Source of the DNA: VXYL01 sp965199875
GTDB lineage: Bacteria; Pseudomonadota; Gammaproteobacteria; Pseudomonadales; Azotimanducaceae
Direction: 5' to 3'
NCBI GenBank assembly: GCA_965199875.1
Contig: OZ241346.1
Coordinates: forward strand, 2,170,001-2,234,000
DNA: 64,000 bases
Both the position numbers and the translations under genes were made by a program. Below the pieces are notes generated by a model. The model was not told the origin of the DNA. It did no database searches and saw only the letters and a list, made by a program, of their open reading frames with translations. Shown piece after piece: positions 1 to 8,583 of the stretch. Numbering within the stretch: the stretch's first letter is position 1; each line of letters begins with the position of its first letter.

Positions 1-795
1 GCACGGTTCAGCGGCAAAGAACGGCATTGCGCCAGATTGGCACTCGCCAAAGCGCTGGTGCAGCGGGTCGGCAATCTCAAATTCGGGCCGGAAGTAGGCG
101 TTGGAAAGATCAAGGAAGACGCGCCCGTGCTGTCGGCCTGGCTGGACAACATGCAGGCGATGGCGGGCGATCTCGACGGCCACCGTTCGGACGCCGACGC
201 CCGGGTCTTGCAGATGGACGCCCGGGATGCGGGGGAAGTGCTCGAACCGAACTCGATCGACGCCGTGATCACATCGCCGCCCTACCCGAACGAAAAGGAC
301 TACACTAGAACCGTGCGGCTGGAATCCGTGCTCCTCGGCCTCATCCGCAGCAAGAAGGAGCTGCGGGCACTCAAGCAGCGGCTGGTGCGCTCGAACACCC
401 GCGGCGTCTACAAAGCCGACACCGACGATCAAGAGGTGGCGGAGCACGAGGCGATACGGGAGATTTCCGAGGCGATAGAGCGAAGGCGCAGGGAACTTGG
501 CAAGACCTCCGGCTTCGAACGCCTCTATCCGCGAGTGACCCAGCTGTACTTCGGCGGCATGCGACGCCACCTGGCGTCCTTGCGGCACGCGCTCAAGCAC
601 GGCGCGAAACTGGCCTACGTGGTTGGCGACCAGGCATCCTACCTTCGCGTGATGATACGAACCGGCGAACTGCTCGCCGACTTGGCACAGTCGCTTGGCT
701 ATCGGGTTGCAGGCGTCGACCTGTTTCGCACCCGGCCAGCCACGGCGACCGGCGAACAGTTGCGCGAGGAAGTCGTGCTGCTGGAGTGGCCTTGA
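1..795 (+). CDS. DNA methyltransferase, C-terminal part (cut by window edge)
   Basis: Frame 1 is open from base 1, so the start lies outside the window. The visible 264 codons carry the motif TSPPYPNEKDY (bases 271-303), the catalytic motif IV of amino-methyltransferases (N4-cytosine or N6-adenine, SAM-dependent). A long helical insert follows, then a C-terminal section reading YVVGDQASY. By family knowledge this modifies DNA bases. The next gene starts inside its stop codon (TGATG), which implies one transcript and a restriction-modification or related pair. The modified base and the target cannot be read from this fragment. Confidence 0.8.
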   Translation, partial: ARFSGKERHCARLALAKALVQRVGNLKFGPEVGVGKIKEDAPVLSAWLDNMQAMAGDLDGHRSDADARVLQMDARDAGEVLEPNSIDAVITSPPYPNEKDYTRTVRLESVLLGLIRSKKELRALKQRLVRSNTRGVYKADTDDQEVAEHEAIREISEAIERRRRELGKTSGFERLYPRVTQLYFGGMRRHLASLRHALKHGAKLAYVVGDQASYLRVMIRTGELLADLAQSLGYRVAGVDLFRTRPATATGEQLREEVVLLEWP

Positions 796-1619
796 TGCGC
801 GGCCAGACCGAACCGCCAAAGCGAAGCAGGGCGGACCGCTACACCCGGATCGTTGAGAGCATCTTCCATGCGAAATACGAGGCGGGGCAGGTGCGCGTCG
901 ATTTCCAACGCGAAGAGATCGCCAGCACGGCAGCACGACTGAACATCCAGTTGCCGAAGAACTTGGGCGACGTGATCTACAGCTTCCGGTATCGAGTGCC
1001 GCTTCCTGAGAGCATCCTCGCGACAGCGCCAGCGAGCCACACTTGGATCATCAGGCCCGCCGGCATAGGACGCTATCGCTTTGCCCTCGTCCAGGATACA
1101 CCGCTCGAGCCGAATCCCAGCCTTGCGTACACGAAGATACCGGATGCCACGCCGGGCATGATCGCAAAGTACGCGTTCGGCAACGAGCAAGGAGTGCTGG
1201 CGCGCATCCGCTACAACCGACTGCTTGATGTGTTTCTTGGCATCGCATGCTACTCGCTACAGAATCACTTCCGCACAACCGTTCCGGAACTGGGGCAAAT
1301 CGAGACGGACGAGATTTACGTCGGCGTCGACAAACGAGGCGCACACTACGTCCTGCCAGTACAAGCGAAGGGGGGCAAGGACAAACTCAATCGCGTACAG
1401 ATCGAGCAGGACATCGCCATGTGCGCCCACAAGCTTCCCGATCTCATCTGTCGTCCCATAGGCACGCAGTGGATGCGCGACGACATCGTTGCGCTGTTCG
1501 AGTTCGAGCCCGTCGACGATGACCTGCGTGTAGTGGCGGAGAAGCACTACCAGCTCGTGCCACCAGACTCCGTGACTACGGAGGATCTACGCCGTTACGG
1601 CGAGCGTTTGGCCGACTAA
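795..1619 (+). CDS. Possible restriction endonuclease partner of the methyltransferase
   Basis: This is a 274-aa protein. I chose ATG 795 because it overlaps the upstream TGA (TGATG); a GTG at 786 is also in frame. The middle of the protein has acidic residues in TDEIYVGVD followed about 15 residues later by VLPVQAKGG. This spacing resembles a PD-(D/E)xK nuclease core with Q-x-K in place of E-x-K. Coupling to a methyltransferase suggests the nuclease half of a type II-like system. The nuclease call is inference. The 3' end overlaps the convergent PQQ dehydrogenase gene by 4 bases. Confidence 0.6.
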   Translation: MRGQTEPPKRSRADRYTRIVESIFHAKYEAGQVRVDFQREEIASTAARLNIQLPKNLGDVIYSFRYRVPLPESILATAPASHTWIIRPAGIGRYRFALVQDTPLEPNPSLAYTKIPDATPGMIAKYAFGNEQGVLARIRYNRLLDVFLGIACYSLQNHFRTTVPELGQIETDEIYVGVDKRGAHYVLPVQAKGGKDKLNRVQIEQDIAMCAHKLPDLICRPIGTQWMRDDIVALFEFEPVDDDLRVVAEKHYQLVPPDSVTTEDLRRYGERLAD

Positions 1620-3802
1620 CCGCCCGGTTCATCCGCCGTAGCTGCGTTCTCCGCCTGCTGCTCGCGTGCTTCCAGCGCTCGCGCTATGACGAACTGGCGG
1701 ATCAGTTCCGCCTCTTCGGCGCTCACCGCGTCGGCGAAGGAATCCATGCCTTTGTCCAGCAGCATGCCGCCGCGCACGATGGCTTGGAAGCGCTCGTGGG
1801 TGGTGCCGGTCATCAGGCGCAAGTCGGCGCTGACCATGCCGACCGGCCCCAGGCCGTGGCACCACACGCAGTGCTGGTAGTAGAGCTCCGCGCCGCGCTT
1901 CAGCTCTTCGGCATTGGCGGTGAGCGGCGGCGGTTCGGGAATGTCCACCTCCGGCGCCACGGGTTCCGGCAGCTCCACGCGAGCGCCGAGCTTGAACGCC
2001 AGCATGCGGCCGTCGTTGTAGCGGTTCGCCCCGCCGCCCACCTGCACGGCGACGTACTGCTCGCCGTCGATTTCGTAGGTGATGGGCGCGCCAGCGCCGC
2101 CGTAGACTTCGTGTTCCCACAGCAGGGCGCCGTTGCGGGTGTCGTAGGCGGCGAACTGGCCGTTGCCGTCGCCTTGGAAAACGACGCCGCCAGCGGTGGC
2201 CAGCACGCCGCCGTTGTAGGGGGTCGCCCGTTCCACCGCCCACAGCACCTCGCCGGCCAAGGCGTCGAACGCCTTCAGCCAGCCCTTCGATTCCGGTTGC
2301 GGGCCAGCGGCGGCAGCCAGTTCCCGATAGCGCGGCCCCAGTTCCACGCCCAGGCTGATGCGTTCCTTGCTGATCTCGAACTTGCCGGTTTCCTTGAAGT
2401 CCTCGGGCAGCGAGTACAGCAGGGAGATGTCCTGCACGGCGGTGTAGGCGACGCCGCGTTCGGGATCGACGGACATCGGCTGCCAGCTATGGCCGCCGGA
2501 GTTGCCGGGGAGTATCCACGCCGGCGTGTCTTCGTAGCGGGTTTCCGGGTTCTCCACCGGCCGGCCGGTCTCCATGTCGATGTGGGTCGCCCAGTTCAGC
2601 GCCGCGTAGGGCGCGGCGCGCAGAAGTTCGCCGTCTTCCCGGTCCAGCACGTAGAAGAAGCCGTTCTTGGGCGCTTGGAACAACACTTTGCGCAACTCGC
2701 CATCGACTTCGATGTCGAGCAGGGCGATGTCCTGGGCGGCGTTGAAGTCCCAGTTGTCGCCCGGGGTCGTCTGGTAGAACCAGTTCATGCGCCCGGTGTA
2801 GGGATCCAGAGCGAGGATGCCGCCCAGGAAGTGGTTGTCGCCGCCGTCCGGCGAACGGATGGCGCGGGGCCAGGGGGCGCCGTTGCCGGTGCCGACCAGC
2901 AGCTGGTCGTAGTACGGGTCGTAGACGATGGCGTTCCAGGGCGTGCCGCCGCCGCCGAGCTTCCACCACTCGCCGGTCCATGTCTTCGCCGCGCCGACGA
3001 GTTCCGGGTGCTCGACGGGCTGGGAAGGGTCCCCCGGCACCATGAAGAAGCGCCATGCCAGTTCGCCGGTCTCGGCGTCGTAGGCCGAGAGGTAGCCGCG
3101 CAGGCCGAACTCGGAACTGCTTTGGCCGATGAACACGTTGCCGTGGACGGCCCGGGGGGCGCCGGTGATGGTGTACGGGTTGTTGGTGGGGTGTACGCTG
3201 GTGTCCACTTCCCACGCCAGTTCGCCGGTCGCCATCTCGAGGGCGATCAAGCGCGCGTCGAAGGTGGCGAAGTAGAGCTTGCCCTTGTAGGCGGCCATGC
3301 CCCGGTTGATGGCGCCGCCGCAGCAGGCGTAGCGCATCGAGCGGCGGTCGGTCTGCGGGTCGAAGCGCCACACTTCGTCGCCGCTGGCGGCATCCACCGC
3401 GTAGGCGACGCTCCACGCGTCGGTGAAGTACATCATGCCGTCGATGACCAGCGGCGTGCTTTGCGCGCGGTGGCGGTTGTGCAGATTCTTGAACCAGGCA
3501 AGACCCAGATCGCCGATGCTGTCGCGGTTGATGCGCGTGAGCGACGGAAAGCGAAGTTCCTCGTAGGTCTGGCCGTGGGCGATCCAGCTGCCTGGTTCCG
3601 CCGACGCCGCGGCGCGCACTCGCTCCTCGTCCACCCAGCCTGGGCCGCCGTCGACGACTTCGACCTTCGGCCAAGGCCCCGGCAAGCCCATCCACAGGAG
3701 GAACGCCGCCACCACGACGATCCCGGCCAGCACGGCCAGCAGCCGCCAGACGGCGGAACCGCGGCAGCGTTCGGGCGCATTGGCGGCTTGCCGCCTCACC
3801 AT
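1616..3802 (-). CDS. PQQ-dependent dehydrogenase with C-terminal cytochrome c (quinohaemoprotein)
   Basis: This 728-aa protein has an N-terminal membrane segment (about residues 20-40), then an eight-bladed PQQ beta-propeller, then a cytochrome c domain with haem motif CVWCH near residue 645. Adjacent cysteines (CC, about 160-161) form the disulfide ring typical of PQQ alcohol dehydrogenases, and repeated A-x-D-x-x-(S/T)-G-x-x-x-W blade motifs are visible. It should oxidise alcohols or aldehydes in the periplasm and pass electrons through the haem to the respiratory chain. Start ATG 3802 follows GAGGAGG; a TTG 18 bases upstream is also in frame. No PQQ biosynthesis genes lie in the window. 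Confidence 0.9.
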   Translation of the reverse strand: MVRRQAANAPERCRGSAVWRLLAVLAGIVVVAAFLLWMGLPGPWPKVEVVDGGPGWVDEERVRAAASAEPGSWIAHGQTYEELRFPSLTRINRDSIGDLGLAWFKNLHNRHRAQSTPLVIDGMMYFTDAWSVAYAVDAASGDEVWRFDPQTDRRSMRYACCGGAINRGMAAYKGKLYFATFDARLIALEMATGELAWEVDTSVHPTNNPYTITGAPRAVHGNVFIGQSSSEFGLRGYLSAYDAETGELAWRFFMVPGDPSQPVEHPELVGAAKTWTGEWWKLGGGGTPWNAIVYDPYYDQLLVGTGNGAPWPRAIRSPDGGDNHFLGGILALDPYTGRMNWFYQTTPGDNWDFNAAQDIALLDIEVDGELRKVLFQAPKNGFFYVLDREDGELLRAAPYAALNWATHIDMETGRPVENPETRYEDTPAWILPGNSGGHSWQPMSVDPERGVAYTAVQDISLLYSLPEDFKETGKFEISKERISLGVELGPRYRELAAAAGPQPESKGWLKAFDALAGEVLWAVERATPYNGGVLATAGGVVFQGDGNGQFAAYDTRNGALLWEHEVYGGAGAPITYEIDGEQYVAVQVGGGANRYNDGRMLAFKLGARVELPEPVAPEVDIPEPPPLTANAEELKRGAELYYQHCVWCHGLGPVGMVSADLRLMTGTTHERFQAIVRGGMLLDKGMDSFADAVSAEEAELIRQFVIARALEAREQQAENAATADEPGG

Positions 3803-3966
3803 CTTCCCCTCCTCAAGCAAACGCCAGTATGCTCATCTCGCGGTGCGCCACGCTTGGCGCCTGTTTCGGGCGACGACACCGGCAGCCGCGAGGCAAGGCA
3901 TGTCGCCATGAACGACGCAGCACCTTGGCTGCGCCGCCAACCGTGCCTACTTTAACGGGAACAACG

Positions 3967-4743
3967 ATGGATTTGGCCAACAAACACTGCATCGTCACCG
4001 GCGGCGCGAGCGGCATCGGCGCTGCCACGGCGCGGGAGTTCGCCCGCCTCGGCGCGTCGGTGGTGGTCGCCGACATCAACGGCGACGGCGCCCGGCAGGT
4101 GGCGGCGGAGATCCGCGGCAGCGCCGTCCGCTGCGACGTCGGCAACGAGGCCGAGGTGCGCGAACTCGCGGCGGAAGCCGAACGCCTGCACGGGCCGGTG
4201 GACCTGTTCTTCTCCAACGCCGGCATCGCCACCGGCCGTTCGCCGCTGGACACCGACGTCGACGTGTGGAACCAGCAGTGGCAGGTCAACGTCATGGCGC
4301 ACGTGTACGCGGTTCGCGCCGTGCTGCCGGCCATGCTGGAACGGCAGTCCGGCTACCTGCTGCACACCGCGTCGATGGCCGGCATTCTCACCACCCACGG
4401 CAATCTTCCCTACGCCGTCACCAAGCACGCCGTGGTGGGGCTGGCCGAGTGGCTGTCCATCACCTACCACGACAAGGGCGTTCGCGTCTCGCTGCTCGCG
4501 CCTCTTGGCGTCAACACGCCGATGCTCGGCAGTTCCCAGGCCGGCTTCGTCAGCAATGCGGCGGGGCCGGTCAAGGAGCCGGAAGAGGTGGCGCGGATGG
4601 TGGCCGATGCGGTGTTCGAAGAGCGTTTTCTGATTCTCACGGACCCGATTGCGCAAACCTGGATGGACCGCAAGGCCAACGACCTGGAGCGCTGGCTGAA
4701 CGGCATGCGGCGCTTGCAGGCGAAGATCGACAGCCGCGCGTAG
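3967..4743 (+). CDS. Short-chain dehydrogenase/reductase (SDR)
   Basis: A 258-aa classical SDR. It has the nucleotide-binding motif TGGASGIG near residue 12, the NAG motif (FSNAGIA), a catalytic serine in HTASMAG, and YAVTK for the catalytic Tyr and Lys. It is an NAD(P)-dependent oxidoreductase of unknown substrate. The frame is open further upstream, but only ATG 3967 places the Rossmann motif at the usual distance from the N-terminus. It is divergent from the PQQ dehydrogenase, which may share its promoter region. Confidence 0.9.
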   Translation: MDLANKHCIVTGGASGIGAATAREFARLGASVVVADINGDGARQVAAEIRGSAVRCDVGNEAEVRELAAEAERLHGPVDLFFSNAGIATGRSPLDTDVDVWNQQWQVNVMAHVYAVRAVLPAMLERQSGYLLHTASMAGILTTHGNLPYAVTKHAVVGLAEWLSITYHDKGVRVSLLAPLGVNTPMLGSSQAGFVSNAAGPVKEPEEVARMVADAVFEERFLILTDPIAQTWMDRKANDLERWLNGMRRLQAKIDSRA

Positions 4744-4775
4744 GCGCCATAGGCCAAGCAGAAGGGCCAGCGGCC

Positions 4776-6323
4776 TCAAGCGGAAGCGCGCAGGTGGCCG
4801 GGCGAAAGCCAACGCTCCAGCTGCTCGAACAGCAACTCCGTGGCGATCGCCAAGAGCGCGGCTGGCACGGCCCCCTCCAGGATGAGCCGGGTGTCGTTCA
4901 GCGCCAGGCCCTTGACGATGGGATCGCCCAAGCCGCCAGCGCCGATGAACGCCGCCAGCGTCGCCGTGCCGATGCCGATGACGGCTGCCGTTCGCACCCC
5001 GGCGACGATGCTGGGCATCGCCAGCGGCACCAGCACGTAGCGCAGTTCCTCCCAGGGCGTGAGCCCCATCGCCACCGCCACCCGCTTGAGCGTCGGGTCG
5101 ATGCCGCCGAGCGCCGTCGTGGCGTTGCGCAGAATCGGCAGCAGCGCGTACAGGAACAGCGCCACTACCGCCGGAACCACGCCGATGCCGACCAGCGGAA
5201 TCAGCAGCGCCAGCAAGGCGATGGACGGCACGGTCTGCAGCAGCCCGGCAAGGTAGACCGCGGTCTTGGCCAGCCACGGCACGCGATAGAACGCCAGCGC
5301 CAGCAGCACCGCCACCAGCACCGCCGGCAGCACGGCCAGCGCCACCAGCTGCAAGTGGCGCAGCGTGTTGGCGGCCAGTCGCTGCCACCAGGCGCGCGCC
5401 GCCGCCGACCGCGTGGCCTCGGCCGTCGAGGCGCCGTTCGACGAGCCGGCGATCTTGGTGGCGACGTACCGGCTCGCCGCGCTGGCGGTGGTCTCTTCGC
5501 CCAGCAGCACGGAAGCGTTCAGCGCTCGCATCTCGGCGTCGCCTAGGGTGTTCGCCGTTTGCCGGATCGCCGCCTTGGCGCGGCCTTCGAGGTCAGAGCG
5601 CACCAGGGGCACGGCGTGGTAGGCGGGAAAGAAACCGCGGTCGTCCTCCAGCACCACCAGCGCATAGCGATTCAGCTCGCCGTCGGTGGAATAGGCGTCG
5701 GTGGCGTCGATGGCGCCGTCGGCGATGGCCTGGTACGCCAGCGCGTGCTCGATGCCTTCCGGCGTCCAGTCGAAGCCGTAGACGGCGCGCAGCCCCGGCC
5801 AGCCGTCGCGCCGCTCCAGCAGTTCGTGGGACAGCGCGATGCGCAGACGCGGCTGCTGCGCCAGGTCCGAAATGCGCGTCATGCCGCGCGCCGCCGCCAC
5901 CGGCGCGGAAACCGCCAACGCGTAGGTGTTGTTGAAGCCAAGAGTTGGCAGCATCTCGACGCCGTCGGAGGCGAGCGCGGTACCGAGCACCTGGCGGTCG
6001 GTGCTGCCGACGTCCTTGATGGCTTCGGCAATGGTGCCGGTGTACTCGACGTAGACGTCGATGTCTCCGGCCACCAAGGCGTCGTAGCAGATCTTCGTGC
6101 CGCCCAGGCCGAGCTTGCGTTCCACCGCGAAGCCCTCGCGCTGCAGAAGCTGCGCCAGCGCCTCGCCGAGAATGTAGGACTCGGTGAAGTTCTTGCTGGC
6201 GACGACGATGGGGCGCTCGGCCGCGGCCGCGATGCCGCCGATGAAGGCGGCAGACGCGGCAACCGCGGCCAAGGTGGCCCGGGTGGCCAGGGTGGCGCAG
6301 GTGGAGAGCGCGGCGCGTTTCAT
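4776..6323 (-). CDS. Osmoprotectant-type ABC transporter: fused substrate-binding protein and permease
   Basis: A 515-aa fusion. Residues 1-35 are a signal peptide or anchor. About 36-300 are an OpuAC-type periplasmic binding domain (VASKNFTES near the start, YVEYTG, DAYSTDGEL). About 310-510 are a BPD-type permease with several membrane helices and the EAA-loop region (AVAMGLTPWEEL). The family takes up glycine betaine, choline or related quaternary amines. The receptor is at the N-terminus of the permease, the reverse of the better known OpuABC arrangement. It overlaps the ATPase gene by ATGA, so the two form one unit. Confidence 0.9.
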   Translation of the reverse strand: MKRAALSTCATLATRATLAAVAASAAFIGGIAAAAERPIVVASKNFTESYILGEALAQLLQREGFAVERKLGLGGTKICYDALVAGDIDVYVEYTGTIAEAIKDVGSTDRQVLGTALASDGVEMLPTLGFNNTYALAVSAPVAAARGMTRISDLAQQPRLRIALSHELLERRDGWPGLRAVYGFDWTPEGIEHALAYQAIADGAIDATDAYSTDGELNRYALVVLEDDRGFFPAYHAVPLVRSDLEGRAKAAIRQTANTLGDAEMRALNASVLLGEETTASAASRYVATKIAGSSNGASTAEATRSAAARAWWQRLAANTLRHLQLVALAVLPAVLVAVLLALAFYRVPWLAKTAVYLAGLLQTVPSIALLALLIPLVGIGVVPAVVALFLYALLPILRNATTALGGIDPTLKRVAVAMGLTPWEELRYVLVPLAMPSIVAGVRTAAVIGIGTATLAAFIGAGGLGDPIVKGLALNDTRLILEGAVPAALLAIATELLFEQLERWLSPGHLRASA

Positions 6324-7069
6324 GCCAGAAGCGACTGCACGAAGTCGTCCGCTGGCGCGGCGGCGACCGCCTCGGGCGCGCCGGACTGGACGATGCAGCC
6401 ATGCCCCATCACCACCAGGTGGTCGGCCAGACGCCGCGCCTCGCGCATGTCGTGGGTGACCAGCACGGTGCTGACGCGCTCGTGCTCGCGCAGGCGCTCG
6501 AACTGCCGATACACGTCCGCCCGAGTGATGGGATCGATGGCCGAGAACGGTTCGTCCAGAAGCAGCATGGCCGGCTTCAGCATCAGCGCCCGGCAGAGGC
6601 CGACGCGCTGCTGCTGGCCGCCCGACAGCTGGTGCGGATAGCGATCGTCGAGTTCGGGCTCGAGCGCGACCAGATCGAACAGCTCGCGGCGGCGCCGGAC
6701 GATGGCGCCGGCCTCCCAGCCTTCCAGCTTGGCCAGCAGAGAGACGTTGTCGGCGACGGTGAGGTGCGGAAACAGGCCAGCACCCTGCACGGCGTAGCCG
6801 ATGCGCCGCCGGAACTGCGGCAGGTTGTTCTCCGGCACCGGCTCTCCGAGCACGTCGACGCGGCCCTCGTCGGGCCGATAGAAGGCGTTCACCAGCTGCA
6901 AGAGGGTGGTCTTGCCGCAGCCGCTGGGGCCGATGATGGCGCTGGTCTGGCCGTCCGGCAGCGTCAGGTCGACGCCGCGCAACACCCAGCCGTCGGCATC
7001 GTTCGCCCCCGCGAACCGCTTGCCAACGGCGTGGAACCGCACCGCCGACGCCGTCGAAGCCGCGCTCAC
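6320..7069 (-). CDS. ABC transporter ATP-binding protein (osmoprotectant uptake)
   Basis: A 249-aa ATPase with Walker A GPSGCGKT, a Q-loop (YAVQGAGLFPHLT), the signature LSGGQQQR, Walker B LLLDEP and the H-loop LVTHD. It powers the fused receptor-permease encoded directly downstream. The GTG start at 7069 overlaps the stop of sbcB (GTGA). The frame is open well upstream inside sbcB, but the residues before this GTG are not ABC-like. Unlike ProV/OpuAA it has no C-terminal CBS domains. Confidence 0.92.
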   Translation of the reverse strand: MSAASTASAVRFHAVGKRFAGANDADGWVLRGVDLTLPDGQTSAIIGPSGCGKTTLLQLVNAFYRPDEGRVDVLGEPVPENNLPQFRRRIGYAVQGAGLFPHLTVADNVSLLAKLEGWEAGAIVRRRRELFDLVALEPELDDRYPHQLSGGQQQRVGLCRALMLKPAMLLLDEPFSAIDPITRADVYRQFERLREHERVSTVLVTHDMREARRLADHLVVMGHGCIVQSGAPEAVAAAPADDFVQSLLA

Positions 7070-8553
7070 GGCGCCCAGCTCGCCAGCTCCGCGAGCAGGC
7101 GCAACGCCTGCGGGTCCTGCTCGTCGGCGCTCAGCGCTTCGATTTCCGCCTTGAACGCCGCCAGCGAGGGCCGTTCGCCGAAACCTTCGTCCAAGCAGCG
7201 CCGCACGTGTACCTGCCAGCGCTCGCGTTCCTGGGCGCCGAGCCACTGCGGATTGAGGCGCGCCTTCAGCCGCTCCGCCAAGACGACGAGGCGCTCGTCC
7301 TTCGGCTTGAAGTCGCTCGGCCAGTCTCCTTGGCTTGCCAAAGCCGCCTGCAGGCGCTCCATGCGCCGTCGGTCGGCATCGTCGACGAAGCCGTCGTACA
7401 GGGCGAACTCGGCGTCCGGCAACGGTGCAAGGCGCTCGGAGGCTTCGCCGTCGGGAGCTGCAGCCGCCGGGGGATCGTCACGGCGATAGATTTCGGCGAT
7501 CTTCTCGGCCAGGTTCGGCGCTTGCGCCAGTTCCCGCATACGCCGTTGAACCTGATCGAGGTCGAAGCCCAGACGCTCGGCGTCGGCCCTGCGCACGACG
7601 GCGATGGGCGCCACGAAGGGGCAGCGGTTCAGCACCACCACCTTGAGCGGCGGGCGTTCGTCGTAGCCCGGTGCGGAAGCCTCGGCGGACTTGGCGAACA
7701 GGCGTTCAGCCAGTTCGCCGGAGCCGCACTCGATCAGCGCGGAGACGTCTTGGCTCAAGTCCGCCACGATCAGGCGATTGCCGATCTGCGGGTGGGCGGC
7801 CACCGCCACCACCGGCGCCGCGCAGTAGCGCTCGTTGGGGTAGCGGCGCGTAACGTGGACGCACAGCTTCCTGCCGAGGGGCAGCAGCAAAGTCTGCACC
7901 GATCTCTTGTCGCGGTGGGCGAGGGCGAAGTTCCACAGCTTCGGCTGCGCGGACTTCAAGAGCCGCGCCAGGCCAATGGTCGCCTGCACGTCCGACATCG
8001 CCCCATGCGGCGTCTCGTGGGCGATGCCGTTGGCGGCGGTGAGCCTGCTCAGCTTGAACGTCACGACGCCCTCGTCCCGCGGCCAGTCGATGCCGTCGGG
8101 ACGCAGTGCGCAGGCTGCCCGCGCCACGTCGATCAGGTCCCAGCGCGAGTTGCCGTCCTGCCACTCGTGGGCGTACGGGTCGATGAGATTCCGATAGAAG
8201 CCGTGGCGCAGAAAGTCGTCGTCGAAGCGCAGGTTGTTGTAGCCCGCAAGGCAGGTGCCGGGAGAGCGCAAGTGGGCGCTTACTTTCGTGAACACGCGCC
8301 ACTCGTCCTCGCCGTTGGCGGCGGCAAACTGGGGGGTGATGCCGGTGACCAGACATGCTTCGGGGCTCGGCAGCACGTCGTCGGACAAGCGGACGTAGCG
8401 GGCGTAGGGTTCGCCCAGCGGATTCAGCTCGGCATCCGTGCGCAGCGACGCCAGCTGCATGATCCGATCGCTCGGCGGATGCGTGCCGGAGGTCTCCAGG
8501 TCGTACCAGTAGAAGCTCGCTGGCGCATCTTCCGCGGTGGTGCTGTCGGTCAT
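7066..8553 (-). CDS. sbcB: Exodeoxyribonuclease I
   Basis: A 495-aa protein, near the usual length for E. coli ExoI. The N-terminal DEDDh exonuclease domain begins with YDLETSG (metal-binding D and E), then YNNLRFDDDF and a third acidic site in MSDVQA. The SH3-like and C-terminal helical domains follow. It degrades single-stranded DNA 3' to 5' in recombination and mismatch repair. It lies between a lipoprotein peptidase gene (30 bases upstream) and the ABC ATPase (4-base overlap), an odd operon for a DNA-repair enzyme. Confidence 0.95.
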   Translation of the reverse strand: MTDSTTAEDAPASFYWYDLETSGTHPPSDRIMQLASLRTDAELNPLGEPYARYVRLSDDVLPSPEACLVTGITPQFAAANGEDEWRVFTKVSAHLRSPGTCLAGYNNLRFDDDFLRHGFYRNLIDPYAHEWQDGNSRWDLIDVARAACALRPDGIDWPRDEGVVTFKLSRLTAANGIAHETPHGAMSDVQATIGLARLLKSAQPKLWNFALAHRDKRSVQTLLLPLGRKLCVHVTRRYPNERYCAAPVVAVAAHPQIGNRLIVADLSQDVSALIECGSGELAERLFAKSAEASAPGYDERPPLKVVVLNRCPFVAPIAVVRRADAERLGFDLDQVQRRMRELAQAPNLAEKIAEIYRRDDPPAAAAPDGEASERLAPLPDAEFALYDGFVDDADRRRMERLQAALASQGDWPSDFKPKDERLVVLAERLKARLNPQWLGAQERERWQVHVRRCLDEGFGERPSLAAFKAEIEALSADEQDPQALRLLAELASWAP

Positions 8554-8583
8554 GTCACGCCTTGCACGGGCGTCCGAACGCGC

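Noticed and set aside
1784..3955. A 723-aa plus-strand open frame.
   Set aside because: It is antisense to the PQQ dehydrogenase, whose motifs are complete.
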